Notes under the pieces: model-generated | The model's input: the letters and a program-made list of their open reading frames with translations, nothing else | Databases searched by the model: none | What the model was told of the DNA's origin: nothing | Source: Bacteroidales bacterium | GTDB lineage: Bacteria; Bacteroidota; Bacteroidia; Bacteroidales; Paludibacteraceae | Length of the DNA stretch: 15,302 nucleotides | Direction: 5' to 3' | Assembly: GCA_900767385.1 (NCBI GenBank) | Contig: CAAFYY010000017.1 | Location: 1-15,302, forward strand | Shown here: piece by piece, positions 1 through 6,032 of the stretch | How the letters are laid out: each line of letters begins with the position of its first letter | Numbering within the stretch: the first letter of the stretch is position 1 | Translations under genes and position numbers: made by a program

Positions 1-692
1 ACGGTCCTACCGCCATCTTCTTGACTTCAAGACTGGCTCCTCACCTCCTCGGCCCTATCGCCGTTGCGGCCTACTCATACATGGCTCTCGTGCCTGTTAT
101 CCAACCACCAATCATGCGTCTCCTCACCACCAAAGAAGAGCGCAAGATTCAAATGGTACAACTTCGCTCAGTGAGCAAAACCGAGAAGATCATCTTCCCA
201 GTCATGGTAACCGTTGTAGTATCATTGCTTTTGCCAGATGCTACCCCACTGATTGGCTGTTTGATGTTCGGTAACCTCCTCCGCGAATGCGGCGTAACAG
301 AGCGCCTCAGCAAGACCGTACAAAACGAGTTGATGAACATCACCATCATCTTCCTCGGCACAACAGTAGGCGCTACCGCAACTGCCGACGCCTTCCTCAA
401 CGTGAAGACACTCGGTATCCTTGCCGTAGGTATCGTAGCATTCGGCATGGGTTCTGCCGCAGGCGTATTGCTTGCCAAGTTGATGAACCTCTTCTTGAAA
501 AACAAGATCAACCCGCTCATCGGTTCTGCCGGCGTATCTGCCGTTCCTATGGCAGCCCGCGTATCACAAACCGTTGGTCAGGAAGAGAACCCTCGCAACT
601 TCTTGTTGATGCACGCCATGGGTCCAAACGTGGCTGGCGTAATCGGCTCTGCCGTTGCCGCTGGTATCATGCTCAGCATGATGGGCTCATAA
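1..692 (+). CDS. oadB: Na+-translocating decarboxylase beta subunit, OadB/MmdB-like (5' truncated)
   Basis: This is the C-terminal part, about 229 residues, of the multi-membrane-spanning beta subunit of a biotin-dependent Na+-pumping decarboxylase (oxaloacetate or methylmalonyl-CoA type). The subunit couples decarboxylation of carboxybiotin to Na+ export across the inner membrane. The reading frame is open from the window edge and encodes GPTAIFLTSRLAP and GPIAVAAYSYMALVPVIQPP, characteristic of the family. Near the end is GPNVAGVIGSAVAAG, the conserved late-helix motif implicated in Na+ translocation. Hydrophobic helices alternate with short polar loops. Family members are roughly 380-430 residues, so about 45% is missing upstream; the TTG at 21 is not a real start. 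The gene is followed directly by a terminator, so it is probably the last gene of its operon. The sequence cannot tell the oxaloacetate enzyme from the methylmalonyl-CoA enzyme; in Bacteroidales the latter fits the succinate-propionate pathway. Confidence 0.93.
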   Translation, partial: GPTAIFLTSRLAPHLLGPIAVAAYSYMALVPVIQPPIMRLLTTKEERKIQMVQLRSVSKTEKIIFPVMVTVVVSLLLPDATPLIGCLMFGNLLRECGVTERLSKTVQNELMNITIIFLGTTVGATATADAFLNVKTLGILAVGIVAFGMGSAAGVLLAKLMNLFLKNKINPLIGSAGVSAVPMAARVSQTVGQEENPRNFLLMHAMGPNVAGVIGSAVAAGIMLSMMGS

Positions 693-719
693 CCTCCGCA
701 AAAAACATACAAACAACAA

Positions 720-750
720 AACACCCGGCAGACGCTGGGTGTTTTTTTTT
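720..750 (+). terminator. Rho-independent terminator after oadB
   Basis: A 10-bp stem pairs 720-729 with 734-743 and contains one G-U pair. The loop is AGAC, and the stem is followed by an unbroken T run to 750. It lies 27 bases after the oadB stop and isolates that operon from rplU. Confidence 0.9.
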
Positions 751-789
751 ATGAAAAAAGTGGACAATCAAAAATTAGAGCAAAAAGAC

Positions 790-820
790 TTGCAAATTCA
801 AATAAAAAACACTACCTTTG
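790..820 (+). promoter_or_regulatory. Bacteroidetes-type promoter for rplU-rpmA
   Basis: TACCTTTG at 813-820 matches the -7 consensus TAnnTTTG of the Bacteroidetes primary sigma factor. A partial -33 element, TTG, lies at 790-792 with a 20-base spacer. Transcription should begin a few bases after 820, giving a leader of roughly 95 bases before the rplU ATG at 920. Confidence 0.75.
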
Positions 821-919
821 CATCTCGATTCGTAAAGAGGTTCATAAAGTAACACTACCCTGATAATCAGCGGCATTTTCACCTCCCGGTCATAACAATT
901 AAACAATAGTACAAAGCAA
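821..919 (+). promoter_or_regulatory. rplU 5' leader, candidate autoregulatory region
   Basis: The leader is about 95-100 bases, longer than that of most genes in this window. It contains an inverted repeat CTGAT-A-ATCAG at 860-870 and a possible long-range pairing of GAGGT (near 837) with ACCTC (near 881). Ribosomal protein operons often carry structured leaders for feedback control. No recognised motif is visible, so this role is inference. Confidence 0.35.
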
Positions 920-1234
920 ATGTATGCAATTGTAGAAATCCTTGGACAACAATTCAAGGTAGAAGCGGGCAAAAAACTCTTTGTTCACCGCATGAATGAA
1001 GCTGAACGTGGTTCAGTAGTAGAATTTGAGAAAGTCCTTTTGGTAGACAACGAAGGCGCAGTAAAAGTTGGTGCTCCAACCGTTGCTGGTGCAAAAATCG
1101 TAGCTGAAGTTGTTTCACACGTTCGTGGCGAGAAAGTTTTGGTCTTCCACAAAAAACGTCGTAAAGGTTTCCGCAAATTGAACGGCCACCGTCAAGACTT
1201 CACTGAATTAATGATTAAAGAAATTGTAGCGTAA
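920..1234 (+). CDS. rplU: 50S ribosomal protein L21
   Basis: L21 is a small structural protein of the large ribosomal subunit that binds 23S rRNA. The 104-residue product has the usual length. It starts MYAIVEILGQQFKVEAGKK, the classical L21 N-terminus, and has a basic KKRRKGFRKLNGHRQ segment near the C-terminus that matches the conserved rRNA-binding part. The ATG at 920 is preceded by an A-rich stretch rather than a Shine-Dalgarno site, as is normal in Bacteroidetes. It is the first gene of a two-gene operon with rpmA, 21 bases downstream, the near-universal pairing for these proteins. The promoter is at 790-820 and the shared terminator is at 1541-1571. Confidence 0.98.
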   Translation: MYAIVEILGQQFKVEAGKKLFVHRMNEAERGSVVEFEKVLLVDNEGAVKVGAPTVAGAKIVAEVVSHVRGEKVLVFHKKRRKGFRKLNGHRQDFTELMIKEIVA

Positions 1235-1255
1235 ACCCTTTAAAAGAACAATATT

Positions 1256-1519
1256 ATGGCACATAAGAAAGGTGTAGGTAGTTCTAAGAACGGTCGTGAA
1301 TCAGAAAGCAAACGACTTGGCGTAAAAATCTTCGGCGGTCAATTTGCTAAAGCTGGCAACATCCTTGTTCGCCAACGCGGTACAGTACACAACCCAGGTG
1401 AAAACGTAGGTATGGGCAAAGACCACACTCTCTTCGCACTCACCGACGGTATCGTAGTATTCAAAAGAAAACGCGAGGATAAATCTTTCGTTTCTATTGA
1501 ACCAATTGCTAAGAATTAA
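1256..1519 (+). CDS. rpmA: 50S ribosomal protein L27
   Basis: L27 is a large-subunit protein whose flexible N-terminus reaches the peptidyl-transferase centre and helps position tRNA acceptor ends. The 87-residue product begins MAHKKGVGSSKNGRES, the conserved tail. It starts directly at AHKKG, without the cleavable N-terminal extension known from Firmicutes. The body contains KRLGVKIFGGQ, IVRQRGT-like (LVRQRGTVHNPG) and GMGKDHTLFAL, all family hallmarks. It is the second gene of the rplU-rpmA operon and is followed 21 bases later by a strong terminator. Confidence 0.98.
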   Translation: MAHKKGVGSSKNGRESESKRLGVKIFGGQFAKAGNILVRQRGTVHNPGENVGMGKDHTLFALTDGIVVFKRKREDKSFVSIEPIAKN

Positions 1520-1540
1520 TTCGAGCATGCAACAATAAAG

Positions 1541-1571
1541 AAGACCTCGTAAACCACGAGGTCTTTTTTTT
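1541..1571 (+). terminator. Rho-independent terminator after rpmA
   Basis: A perfect 10-bp stem (1541-1550 with 1556-1565) encloses the loop AAACC and is followed by T residues to 1571. It separates the ribosomal operon from the DUF4286-ruvC pair only 17 bases downstream. No TAnnTTTG element lies between the two, so the downstream pair may depend on read-through or an unrecognised promoter. Confidence 0.92.
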
Positions 1572-1588
1572 ACCACAACCCACAGACA

Positions 1589-1888
1589 ATGTACATCCTC
1601 AACACCACATTCGCCGTCGAAGACTCTGTTGTCGAACCTTGGAGCCAATTTGTGATGCAGCAGATTCTCCCCGAGCTCAAGAGTCTGGAGTTCTGCAACA
1701 TCAAACTCTACGAGATTCTCAGCGACAACGAAGAGATGCAGTCTCTTGCTCTTCATTGCGAGCACAAGAGTTTAGACGCCATCTCACTCTGGCTGAAAGA
1801 CAACGAAAAACTGCTGAAACAGAGTCTCTCCAAACACTTCGGGGAAAAAGTGCTTATCTTCAGCACCGTCATGAACCAAGTCTTTTAA
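1589..1888 (+). CDS. DUF4286 family small protein
   Basis: This 99-residue protein of unknown function begins MYILNTTFAVEDSVVEPW, the recognisable start of the Bacteroidetes DUF4286 family, and its length is typical. There is no signal peptide or membrane helix. The sequence looks like a small cytosolic alpha/beta domain, with a charged helix (LWLKDNEKLLKQSLSKHF) and a final beta-strand-like segment (KVLIFSTVMNQVF). It ends 11 bases before the ruvC ATG, so the two are very likely co-transcribed. A function linked to RuvC is only suggested by position. Family identity is from recognition of the N-terminal motif, with fair confidence. Confidence 0.85.
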   Translation: MYILNTTFAVEDSVVEPWSQFVMQQILPELKSLEFCNIKLYEILSDNEEMQSLALHCEHKSLDAISLWLKDNEKLLKQSLSKHFGEKVLIFSTVMNQVF

Positions 1889-1899
1889 CCTCACAACAC

Positions 1900-2499
1900 A
1901 TGAACCAACCCAATATCACCCCTTACGAGCGCATCATCCTTGGCGTCGACCCCGGCTCCTCCGTCATGGGTTGGGGCGTTATCGCTGTTGTGGAGAAGCG
2001 GGCGCGCTTCGTTGATACGGGCATCATCGACCTCAGAAAGATTCCCAACCACTACCTCAGTCTGAGGAAAATCTTCGAGGAGATCACGCAACTCATCGAG
2101 ACCTACTATCCCGAGGAGTTGGCCATTGAAGCCCCGTTCTTCGGCAAAAACGTGCAGTCAATGTTGAAGCTTGGCCGTTCACAAGGAGCCGCCATCACAG
2201 CCGCTGCCTGTCGCGACATCCCCATTGTGGAGTATGCGCCGCTGAAAATCAAGCAAGCCATCACGGGCAATGGTCAGGCAAGCAAGGAGCAGGTTGCCGA
2301 CATGCTCTGCCGCATCCTGAAAATAGACAAGAGTCAGTTGCCGAAAGAACTCGACGCCACCGACGGTCTGGCAGCCGCCTACTGTCATTTCCTGGAGTCA
2401 TCAAGACCTTCCATCGACGGCAAGCACTATTCAAGTTGGAAGGATTTTGCGCAGCGAAACAGCAACCGCGTTTCCGGACTGTCAAAGAAAGAGAAGTGA
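1900..2499 (+). CDS. ruvC: Holliday junction resolvase RuvC
   Basis: RuvC is the endonuclease that cuts Holliday junctions delivered by RuvAB during homologous recombination and fork repair. The 199-residue product has the full set of acidic metal-binding residues of the RNase H-like fold: D17 in ILGVDPGSS, E77 in LAIEAPFFGKN, and D152 and D155 in ELDATDGLAAA. The frame is open much further upstream, but that part lies inside the DUF4286 gene in another frame. The ATG at 1900 puts the first catalytic Asp at the expected place and leaves an 11-base gap. The C-terminal tail after about residue 170 (SSWKDFAQRNSNRVSGLSKKEK) is basic and a little longer than in E. coli. A terminator overlaps the stop codon. 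Confidence 0.96.
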   Translation: MNQPNITPYERIILGVDPGSSVMGWGVIAVVEKRARFVDTGIIDLRKIPNHYLSLRKIFEEITQLIETYYPEELAIEAPFFGKNVQSMLKLGRSQGAAITAAACRDIPIVEYAPLKIKQAITGNGQASKEQVADMLCRILKIDKSQLPKELDATDGLAAAYCHFLESSRPSIDGKHYSSWKDFAQRNSNRVSGLSKKEK

Positions 2500-2521
2500 T
2501 TACCGCTTCTCTTTTTTGTTT
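2488..2521 (+). terminator. Terminator overlapping the ruvC stop codon
   Basis: An 11-bp stem (2488-2498 with 2504-2514, one G-U pair) has a 5-base loop and is followed by a T-rich tail. The left arm encodes the last ruvC codons and part of the TGA stop at 2497-2499, so the coding end doubles as terminator stem. Confidence 0.82.
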
Positions 2522-2617
2522 GTGGGAGTTGAGCGAGGCTTGCTTACTTCGATTTGCCGAGAAAATTTCGCCAGAAAAATCATCGCCTGCAGTGTCACCG
2601 TTCCCGCCGAAAAATCG

Positions 2618-2625
2618 TACTTTTG
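2618..2625 (+). promoter_or_regulatory. Promoter -7 element abutting the PAP2 gene start
   Basis: TACTTTTG matches TAnnTTTG and ends only 4 bases before the ATG at 2630. Initiation at the usual distance would fall at or next to the start codon. No convincing TTTG -33 element is seen at 19-21 bases upstream, so the call rests mainly on the -7 match and its position in an otherwise promoterless gap after the ruvC terminator. Confidence 0.6.
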
Positions 2626-2629
2626 TCAC

Positions 2630-3289
2630 ATGAAGAAATACTTCCCATTCTATGGCATCGCGTATGTCGTCTTGCTTTGCGTGATGGTGCTCATGCTCTG
2701 CCTCTATCCGAAAGCGGAACTACACCTAATGCTCAACAGCTGCCACACGAAGGGCGGCGACATATTCTTGCGCCTCTACTCCCAGTTGGCCGAGTGGCCG
2801 CTGTATGTCATTGCAGCCTTGCCGTTGGTGTTCAAGCGTTGGCGACTTACCGTCTGGTACGCAGTGAGCGAACTGGTGTCCGCCACTGTCGTCTGGGTGC
2901 TGAAGCAACTGTTTCATGCGCCACGCCCAGCAGCCTACTTCGAGAACATCCCCGACGCAGTACTACCCGTCGTCGAAGGGGTGCGACTCCATCACAGCAA
3001 CTCGTTCCCGTCGGGTCACACCGCCACGTTCTTCGTCTTCTTCACCTTCTGCGCACTGCTGCTGGCGCATTATTATACCACACATGAGAGCGGCCGTCGG
3101 TTCTCCGCGACTTGGCGATACCTCGCCATGCTGCTGCTCCTCGTCATGGCGGCGTTGGGAGGCTATTCGCGTATCTACCTCTCGCAGCACTTCCTGAGCG
3201 ACGTCTGCGTAGGCAGCCTCATCGGCGTGATAGTACCCACCGTCATCTTCGCCCTATTCTCCAACCGCATAACCCGACCTAACCGATGA
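2630..3289 (+). CDS. PAP2-family membrane phosphatase, possible lipid A or undecaprenyl-PP phosphatase
   Basis: This is a 219-residue polytopic membrane enzyme of the type 2 phosphatidic acid phosphatase superfamily, which hydrolyses lipid-linked phosphates on the periplasmic side. All three signature motifs are present: K92-x6-R99-P100 (KQLFHAPRP), P127-S-G-H130 (SFPSGHTATF) and S180-R-x5-H187-x3-D191 (SRIYLSQHFLSD). The two His residues are the catalytic ones in this family. Hydrophobic segments lie near residues 8-26, 57-68, 75-92, 132-148, 164-178 and 193-210. The ATG at 2630 was chosen because it opens directly into the first helix and lies just after a promoter element; the longer open frame runs through the ruvC end. 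It overlaps the next gene by 4 bases (ATGA). Pairing with an EptA-like transferase suggests an LpxE/LpxF-type lipid A phosphatase, but BacA-like undecaprenyl-diphosphate phosphatase or phosphatidylglycerophosphatase activity cannot be excluded. Confidence 0.88.
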   Translation: MKKYFPFYGIAYVVLLCVMVLMLCLYPKAELHLMLNSCHTKGGDIFLRLYSQLAEWPLYVIAALPLVFKRWRLTVWYAVSELVSATVVWVLKQLFHAPRPAAYFENIPDAVLPVVEGVRLHHSNSFPSGHTATFFVFFTFCALLLAHYYTTHESGRRFSATWRYLAMLLLLVMAALGGYSRIYLSQHFLSDVCVGSLIGVIVPTVIFALFSNRITRPNR

Positions 3290-4830
3290 AACGTCCACTC
3301 CCACTCACGGCTTTCGCTGCCGTGGTCACAATAATCAACCTCCTCTGCTACGACCTCCCGTTCTTCCGCTTCGCCTGCGAGAAAGCCGAACTGAACTTCT
3401 GGCCCAAAACATTCCTCATGGCCACATTGGTCATCGTGCTGTTTGCCCTGACGTTCATGCTCACCTACCTCTTGATGTTGGCCTCTAAGCGCGTGGGCAG
3501 AGCGATTATCGCCTTGCTTCAGGTGCTGAACGCCATCGGGGTCTATTTCATTGCGACCTACCGCGTGATACTCGACGAATCGATGCTCTCCAACGTCTTC
3601 AACACCCGCTACAGCGAAGCCGCCGGCTTCCTCAACTGGTGGTTCTTGGGCTTCGTCGTACTCTTCGGCATCCTCCCCTCCGCCTTCGTGCTGTGGTGTC
3701 CCATCAAGGACGAACCGCGCAACAGGAAGAAGACAGGCATCATCTGCAGCAGTTCGCTGCTGCTATCGTTGGTGCTCCTGCTGATGAACCTCAATCAGAC
3801 GCTGTGGATAGGACGCTACGACACCGAGTTGGGCGGATTGATCATGCCGTGGTCGTACATCGTCAATTCGCTGCGCATTGCCAGCCATCATCGCGACAAA
3901 AACGTGGAGGAGATCCGTCTGCCCGATGGCGAAATCATCGACACGACCAAGACCGCCGTCGTCCTCGTCATCGGCGAGTCGGCCCGCAAGGCGAACTTCC
4001 AACTCTACGGCTACCGTCGTCCGACCAACCCCAAACTCAGCCGTCGGAGCGACCTCCACGTGCTTCAGGCCAACGCCTGCGCCACCTACACCACCGCCGG
4101 CGTGCGAGCCATCCTCGAGCCTAAAGACAAAGGCCCCCTCCACGAGATTCTCCCCAACTACGCCTACCGCATGGGCGTGGACGTGGAATGGCGCACGATG
4201 AACTGGGGCGAACCACCGCTCCACATCGGCGACCACTACCTCGACCGCCGAGCCTTGCAGCAACTCTACCCCGACCTCAAGGACAACCCCTACGATGAAC
4301 TGCTGCTCCGCGGACTCCGCGAGCGCATCGAGCAAAGCGACCGTCAGAAAGTGCTCATCGTGCTCCACACCAGCACCAGTCACGGCCCCGTCTACAGCGA
4401 GAAATACCCGAATGCGTTCGAGGTGTTCTCGCCCGTCATCGACAACGTGGAGCAGGCCGACAAGGAAATCTCCAAACTCGTCAACGCCTACGACAACAGC
4501 ATCGTCTACACCGATCACCTGCTCAACAGCCTCATCGACACCCTTGCGTCCATCACCACCCGCCGCACAGCCATGCTCTTCATCTCCGACCACGGCGAAT
4601 CGCTGGGCGAAAACCGGCTCTTCATGCACGGCGTCCCGATGAGCATGGCGCCCGAGGTGCAGTACGAGATACCGTTCCTCGTATGGCTCTCGCCGGGCTT
4701 TGGCGGGCTTCGCAGCAAACTCCCGGACGTCATCGACCAGCACTACACGTTCCACTCCGTGCTCAACCTCCTCTCCATCCAGTCGCCCGCCTACAACGCC
4801 GACCGCGACATCTTCCAGCCGCAAAAATAG
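3286..4830 (+). CDS. EptA/MCR-like phosphoethanolamine transferase (sulfatase fold)
   Basis: This 514-residue inner-membrane enzyme probably transfers phosphoethanolamine from phosphatidylethanolamine to a surface glycolipid such as lipid A. Five membrane helices (about residues 8-24, 43-67, 72-92, 117-139, 151-169) precede a periplasmic alkaline-phosphatase-like domain from about 222. Metal and catalytic residues can be matched to EptA/MCR: E231 in VLVIGESARKANFQLYGY, T269 as nucleophile in NACATYTTAG, H366 in SHGPVY, and D435-H436 in FISDHGESLGE. The usual CGTxTAxSVPC block is altered: the second Cys of that disulfide is absent. The start overlaps the PAP2 stop (ATGA), indicating translational coupling. 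Codons are strongly C-ending, which also keeps the opposite strand open over most of the gene. The substrate (lipid A 1- or 4'-position, core sugar, or another glycan) is not visible in sequence. Confidence 0.88.
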   Translation: MKRPLPLTAFAAVVTIINLLCYDLPFFRFACEKAELNFWPKTFLMATLVIVLFALTFMLTYLLMLASKRVGRAIIALLQVLNAIGVYFIATYRVILDESMLSNVFNTRYSEAAGFLNWWFLGFVVLFGILPSAFVLWCPIKDEPRNRKKTGIICSSSLLLSLVLLLMNLNQTLWIGRYDTELGGLIMPWSYIVNSLRIASHHRDKNVEEIRLPDGEIIDTTKTAVVLVIGESARKANFQLYGYRRPTNPKLSRRSDLHVLQANACATYTTAGVRAILEPKDKGPLHEILPNYAYRMGVDVEWRTMNWGEPPLHIGDHYLDRRALQQLYPDLKDNPYDELLLRGLRERIEQSDRQKVLIVLHTSTSHGPVYSEKYPNAFEVFSPVIDNVEQADKEISKLVNAYDNSIVYTDHLLNSLIDTLASITTRRTAMLFISDHGESLGENRLFMHGVPMSMAPEVQYEIPFLVWLSPGFGGLRSKLPDVIDQHYTFHSVLNLLSIQSPAYNADRDIFQPQK

Positions 4831-4853
4831 CAGCATCCTCGAGACATCGACAC

Positions 4854-4880
4854 TTCGATAATTCGATTATTCGATTATTC
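4854..4880. repeat. 8-bp tandem repeat, unit TTCGATWA, 3.4 copies
   Basis: TTCGATAA, TTCGATTA and TTCGATTA follow each other directly, then TTC. The array begins 23 bases after the eptA-like stop, in the spacer of about 296 bases between that gene and the convergent ispE. Confidence 0.85.
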
Positions 4881-4889
4881 AAAATAAGC

Positions 4890-4929
4890 AAATCCCCGCC
4901 ACCTCACCATCGTGAAGTAGCGGGGATTT
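4890..4929. terminator. Stem-loop in the convergent spacer, possible terminator
   Basis: A perfect 10-bp stem pairs 4890-4899 with 4920-4929, and a nested TCAC/GTGA hairpin (4904-4907 with 4912-4915) sits inside the loop. It lies 59 bases after the eptA-like stop. The tail (TTTCTCGCTT) is only moderately T-rich, so terminator strength is uncertain. Confidence 0.6.
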
Positions 4930-4987
4930 CTCGCTTCATCGCCCAAGGCCGCAGGCAAAAAAAGTTTTTCACCCAAATAAGAAAAAC

Positions 4988-5079
4988 AAAAACCGAAAAA
5001 ACCAGAGAAAACCTGAGCAAAGATTAAGGGAAGCGTTAAGGAAGAGGTTTATTGGTTTTTTATTGTGATTTCGGTTTTT
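4988..5079. terminator. Long imperfect A/T-rich hairpin, possible bidirectional terminator
   Basis: AAAAACCGAAA at 4988-4998 is the inverse of TTTCGGTTTTT at 5069-5079. The neighbouring AAAAAACC at 4996-5003 can pair with GGTTTTTT at 5054-5061. Both strands end in T-rich runs, which suits convergent genes. Simple A/T richness could produce part of this by chance. Confidence 0.4.
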
Positions 5080-5092
5080 TTTCTTAAAAAGT

Positions 5093-5121
5093 TCGCCTTA
5101 TCGCCTTATCGCCTTATCGCC
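5093..5121. repeat. 8-bp tandem repeat, unit TCGCCTTA, 3.6 copies
   Basis: Three exact copies of TCGCCTTA (5093-5100, 5101-5108, 5109-5116) are followed by TCGCC. The array ends 5 bases from the end of the ispE stop codon. It shares the 8-bp period, but not the sequence, of the array at 4854-4880. Confidence 0.9.
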
Positions 5122-5126
5122 CAAAA

Positions 5127-5945
5127 TCACCCCCATTGGCAGAAATAATCGCGCAGAAGATAACGCTCGCGCAAACGCTCCTTCCGCTCCTCAAACAACG
5201 CAAACAGCGCCGAACCAGAGCCCGACATCAAAGCAAAGACCGCGCCGCAATCGTATAGTTCCTGCTTGATATACTCCAACTCCTCAAAGCGCTCAAAGAC
5301 ATTCACCTCAAAACTATTCAGCAACGTCTCGCGCCAAGTCGTCACATCGCGTCGGATAGACTCCGCGATAGGCCTCGTACCTTCCAGCACAGGCACACCA
5401 CGGTAAGCCTCCGCTGTAGAGACAAACACCGGCGGCTTCACCACCAGGATATGATAGCGACTGAGGTCGACCTCCACGGGCTGCAACTCATCGCCTATAC
5501 CGAATGCCAATGAGGGGACATTATCAATAAAGAACGGGCAGTCGGCCCCCAGGCGTCGCGCCAAGGCCTTCATCTCATCGGCACTCATGCCCAGCGAGAA
5601 CATCTCGTTCAACATCCGTATGGCAAACGAAGCATCGGCAGAACCGCCGCCCATGCCCGCGCCCGTCGGAATATGCTTGCGGAGAAAAATGTCGAGCGGA
5701 GGAATGTCATAGCGCTCGCGTACCAGTCTGACGGCACGCATCACGAGGTTGTCATCGCTATTGCCAGCCACTTCAAGACCCGAGAGCGTAAATCGGTCAG
5801 CACCACTCTCGGAAGGGACAATCTCCAGCACGTCGCAGAGATTCTTCAGCGGATAAAACAGTGTCTCAAGATTGTGGTAACCATCTGCACGGGTCTCGCC
5901 CACAAAGAGGCCGAGGTTGATTTTTGCGTTCGGAAAGGTAATCAT
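5127..5945 (-). CDS. ispE: 4-diphosphocytidyl-2-C-methyl-D-erythritol kinase
   Basis: IspE is the GHMP-family kinase that phosphorylates CDP-methylerythritol in the non-mevalonate (MEP) isoprenoid pathway, in the cytosol. The 272-residue product has the family's motifs: PNAKINLGLFV with K8, the glycine-rich ATP loop PTGAGMGGGSADAS at about 93-106, D135 in LGADCPFF as catalytic acid, and MSGSGSALFALF at about 240-251. The length is close to the family norm. The frame is open 16 codons further upstream, but a promoter element (5967-5974) lies in that extension and homologous enzymes start just before the PNAKIN motif, so the ATG at 5943-5945 was chosen. It is transcribed alone, divergent from hemW and convergent with the eptA-like gene. 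Confidence 0.95.
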   Translation of the reverse strand: MITFPNAKINLGLFVGETRADGYHNLETLFYPLKNLCDVLEIVPSESGADRFTLSGLEVAGNSDDNLVMRAVRLVRERYDIPPLDIFLRKHIPTGAGMGGGSADASFAIRMLNEMFSLGMSADEMKALARRLGADCPFFIDNVPSLAFGIGDELQPVEVDLSRYHILVVKPPVFVSTAEAYRGVPVLEGTRPIAESIRRDVTTWRETLLNSFEVNVFERFEELEYIKQELYDCGAVFALMSGSGSALFALFEERKERLRERYLLRDYFCQWG

Positions 5946-5966
5946 CGTATGCGTTGTTTGATGACA

Positions 5967-5974
5967 CAAAGGTA
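5967..5974 (-). promoter_or_regulatory. ispE promoter -7 element
   Basis: Read on the minus strand this is TACCTTTG, an exact TAnnTTTG match, 21 bases before the ispE ATG. Only a weak -33 candidate (CTTG at 5994-5991) is seen. It lies 46 bases from the oppositely directed hemW -7 element. Confidence 0.7.
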
Positions 5975-6020
5975 CACGTTTTTCACCCAACAAGCCCTAT
6001 CGCAATTCAACAAAATGTTG

Positions 6021-6028
6021 TAGTTTTG
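6021..6028 (+). promoter_or_regulatory. hemW promoter -7 element abutting the start codon
   Basis: TAGTTTTG, followed by CACC and then the ATG at 6033. As for the PAP2 gene, exactly 4 bases separate the -7 element from the start codon, so the transcript is predicted to be leaderless or nearly so. No clear TTTG -33 box is visible. Confidence 0.65.
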
Positions 6029-6032
6029 CACC

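Noticed and set aside
1639..1899. Upstream extension of the ruvC frame (87 codons)
   Set aside because: It overlaps the DUF4286 gene in a different frame and RuvC homologues begin shortly before the GVDPG motif, so the ATG at 1900 is used.
2447..2629. Upstream extension of the PAP2 frame
   Set aside because: It runs through the end of ruvC, the ruvC terminator and the promoter element at 2618-2625; it encodes no membrane or PAP2 sequence.
3763..4836. Long open frame (357 codons) on the minus strand opposite the eptA-like gene
   Set aside because: It is a shadow caused by C-ending codons in a GC-rich gene. Its product is Val/Glu/Asp-rich without recognisable domains, and the plus strand carries clear catalytic motifs.
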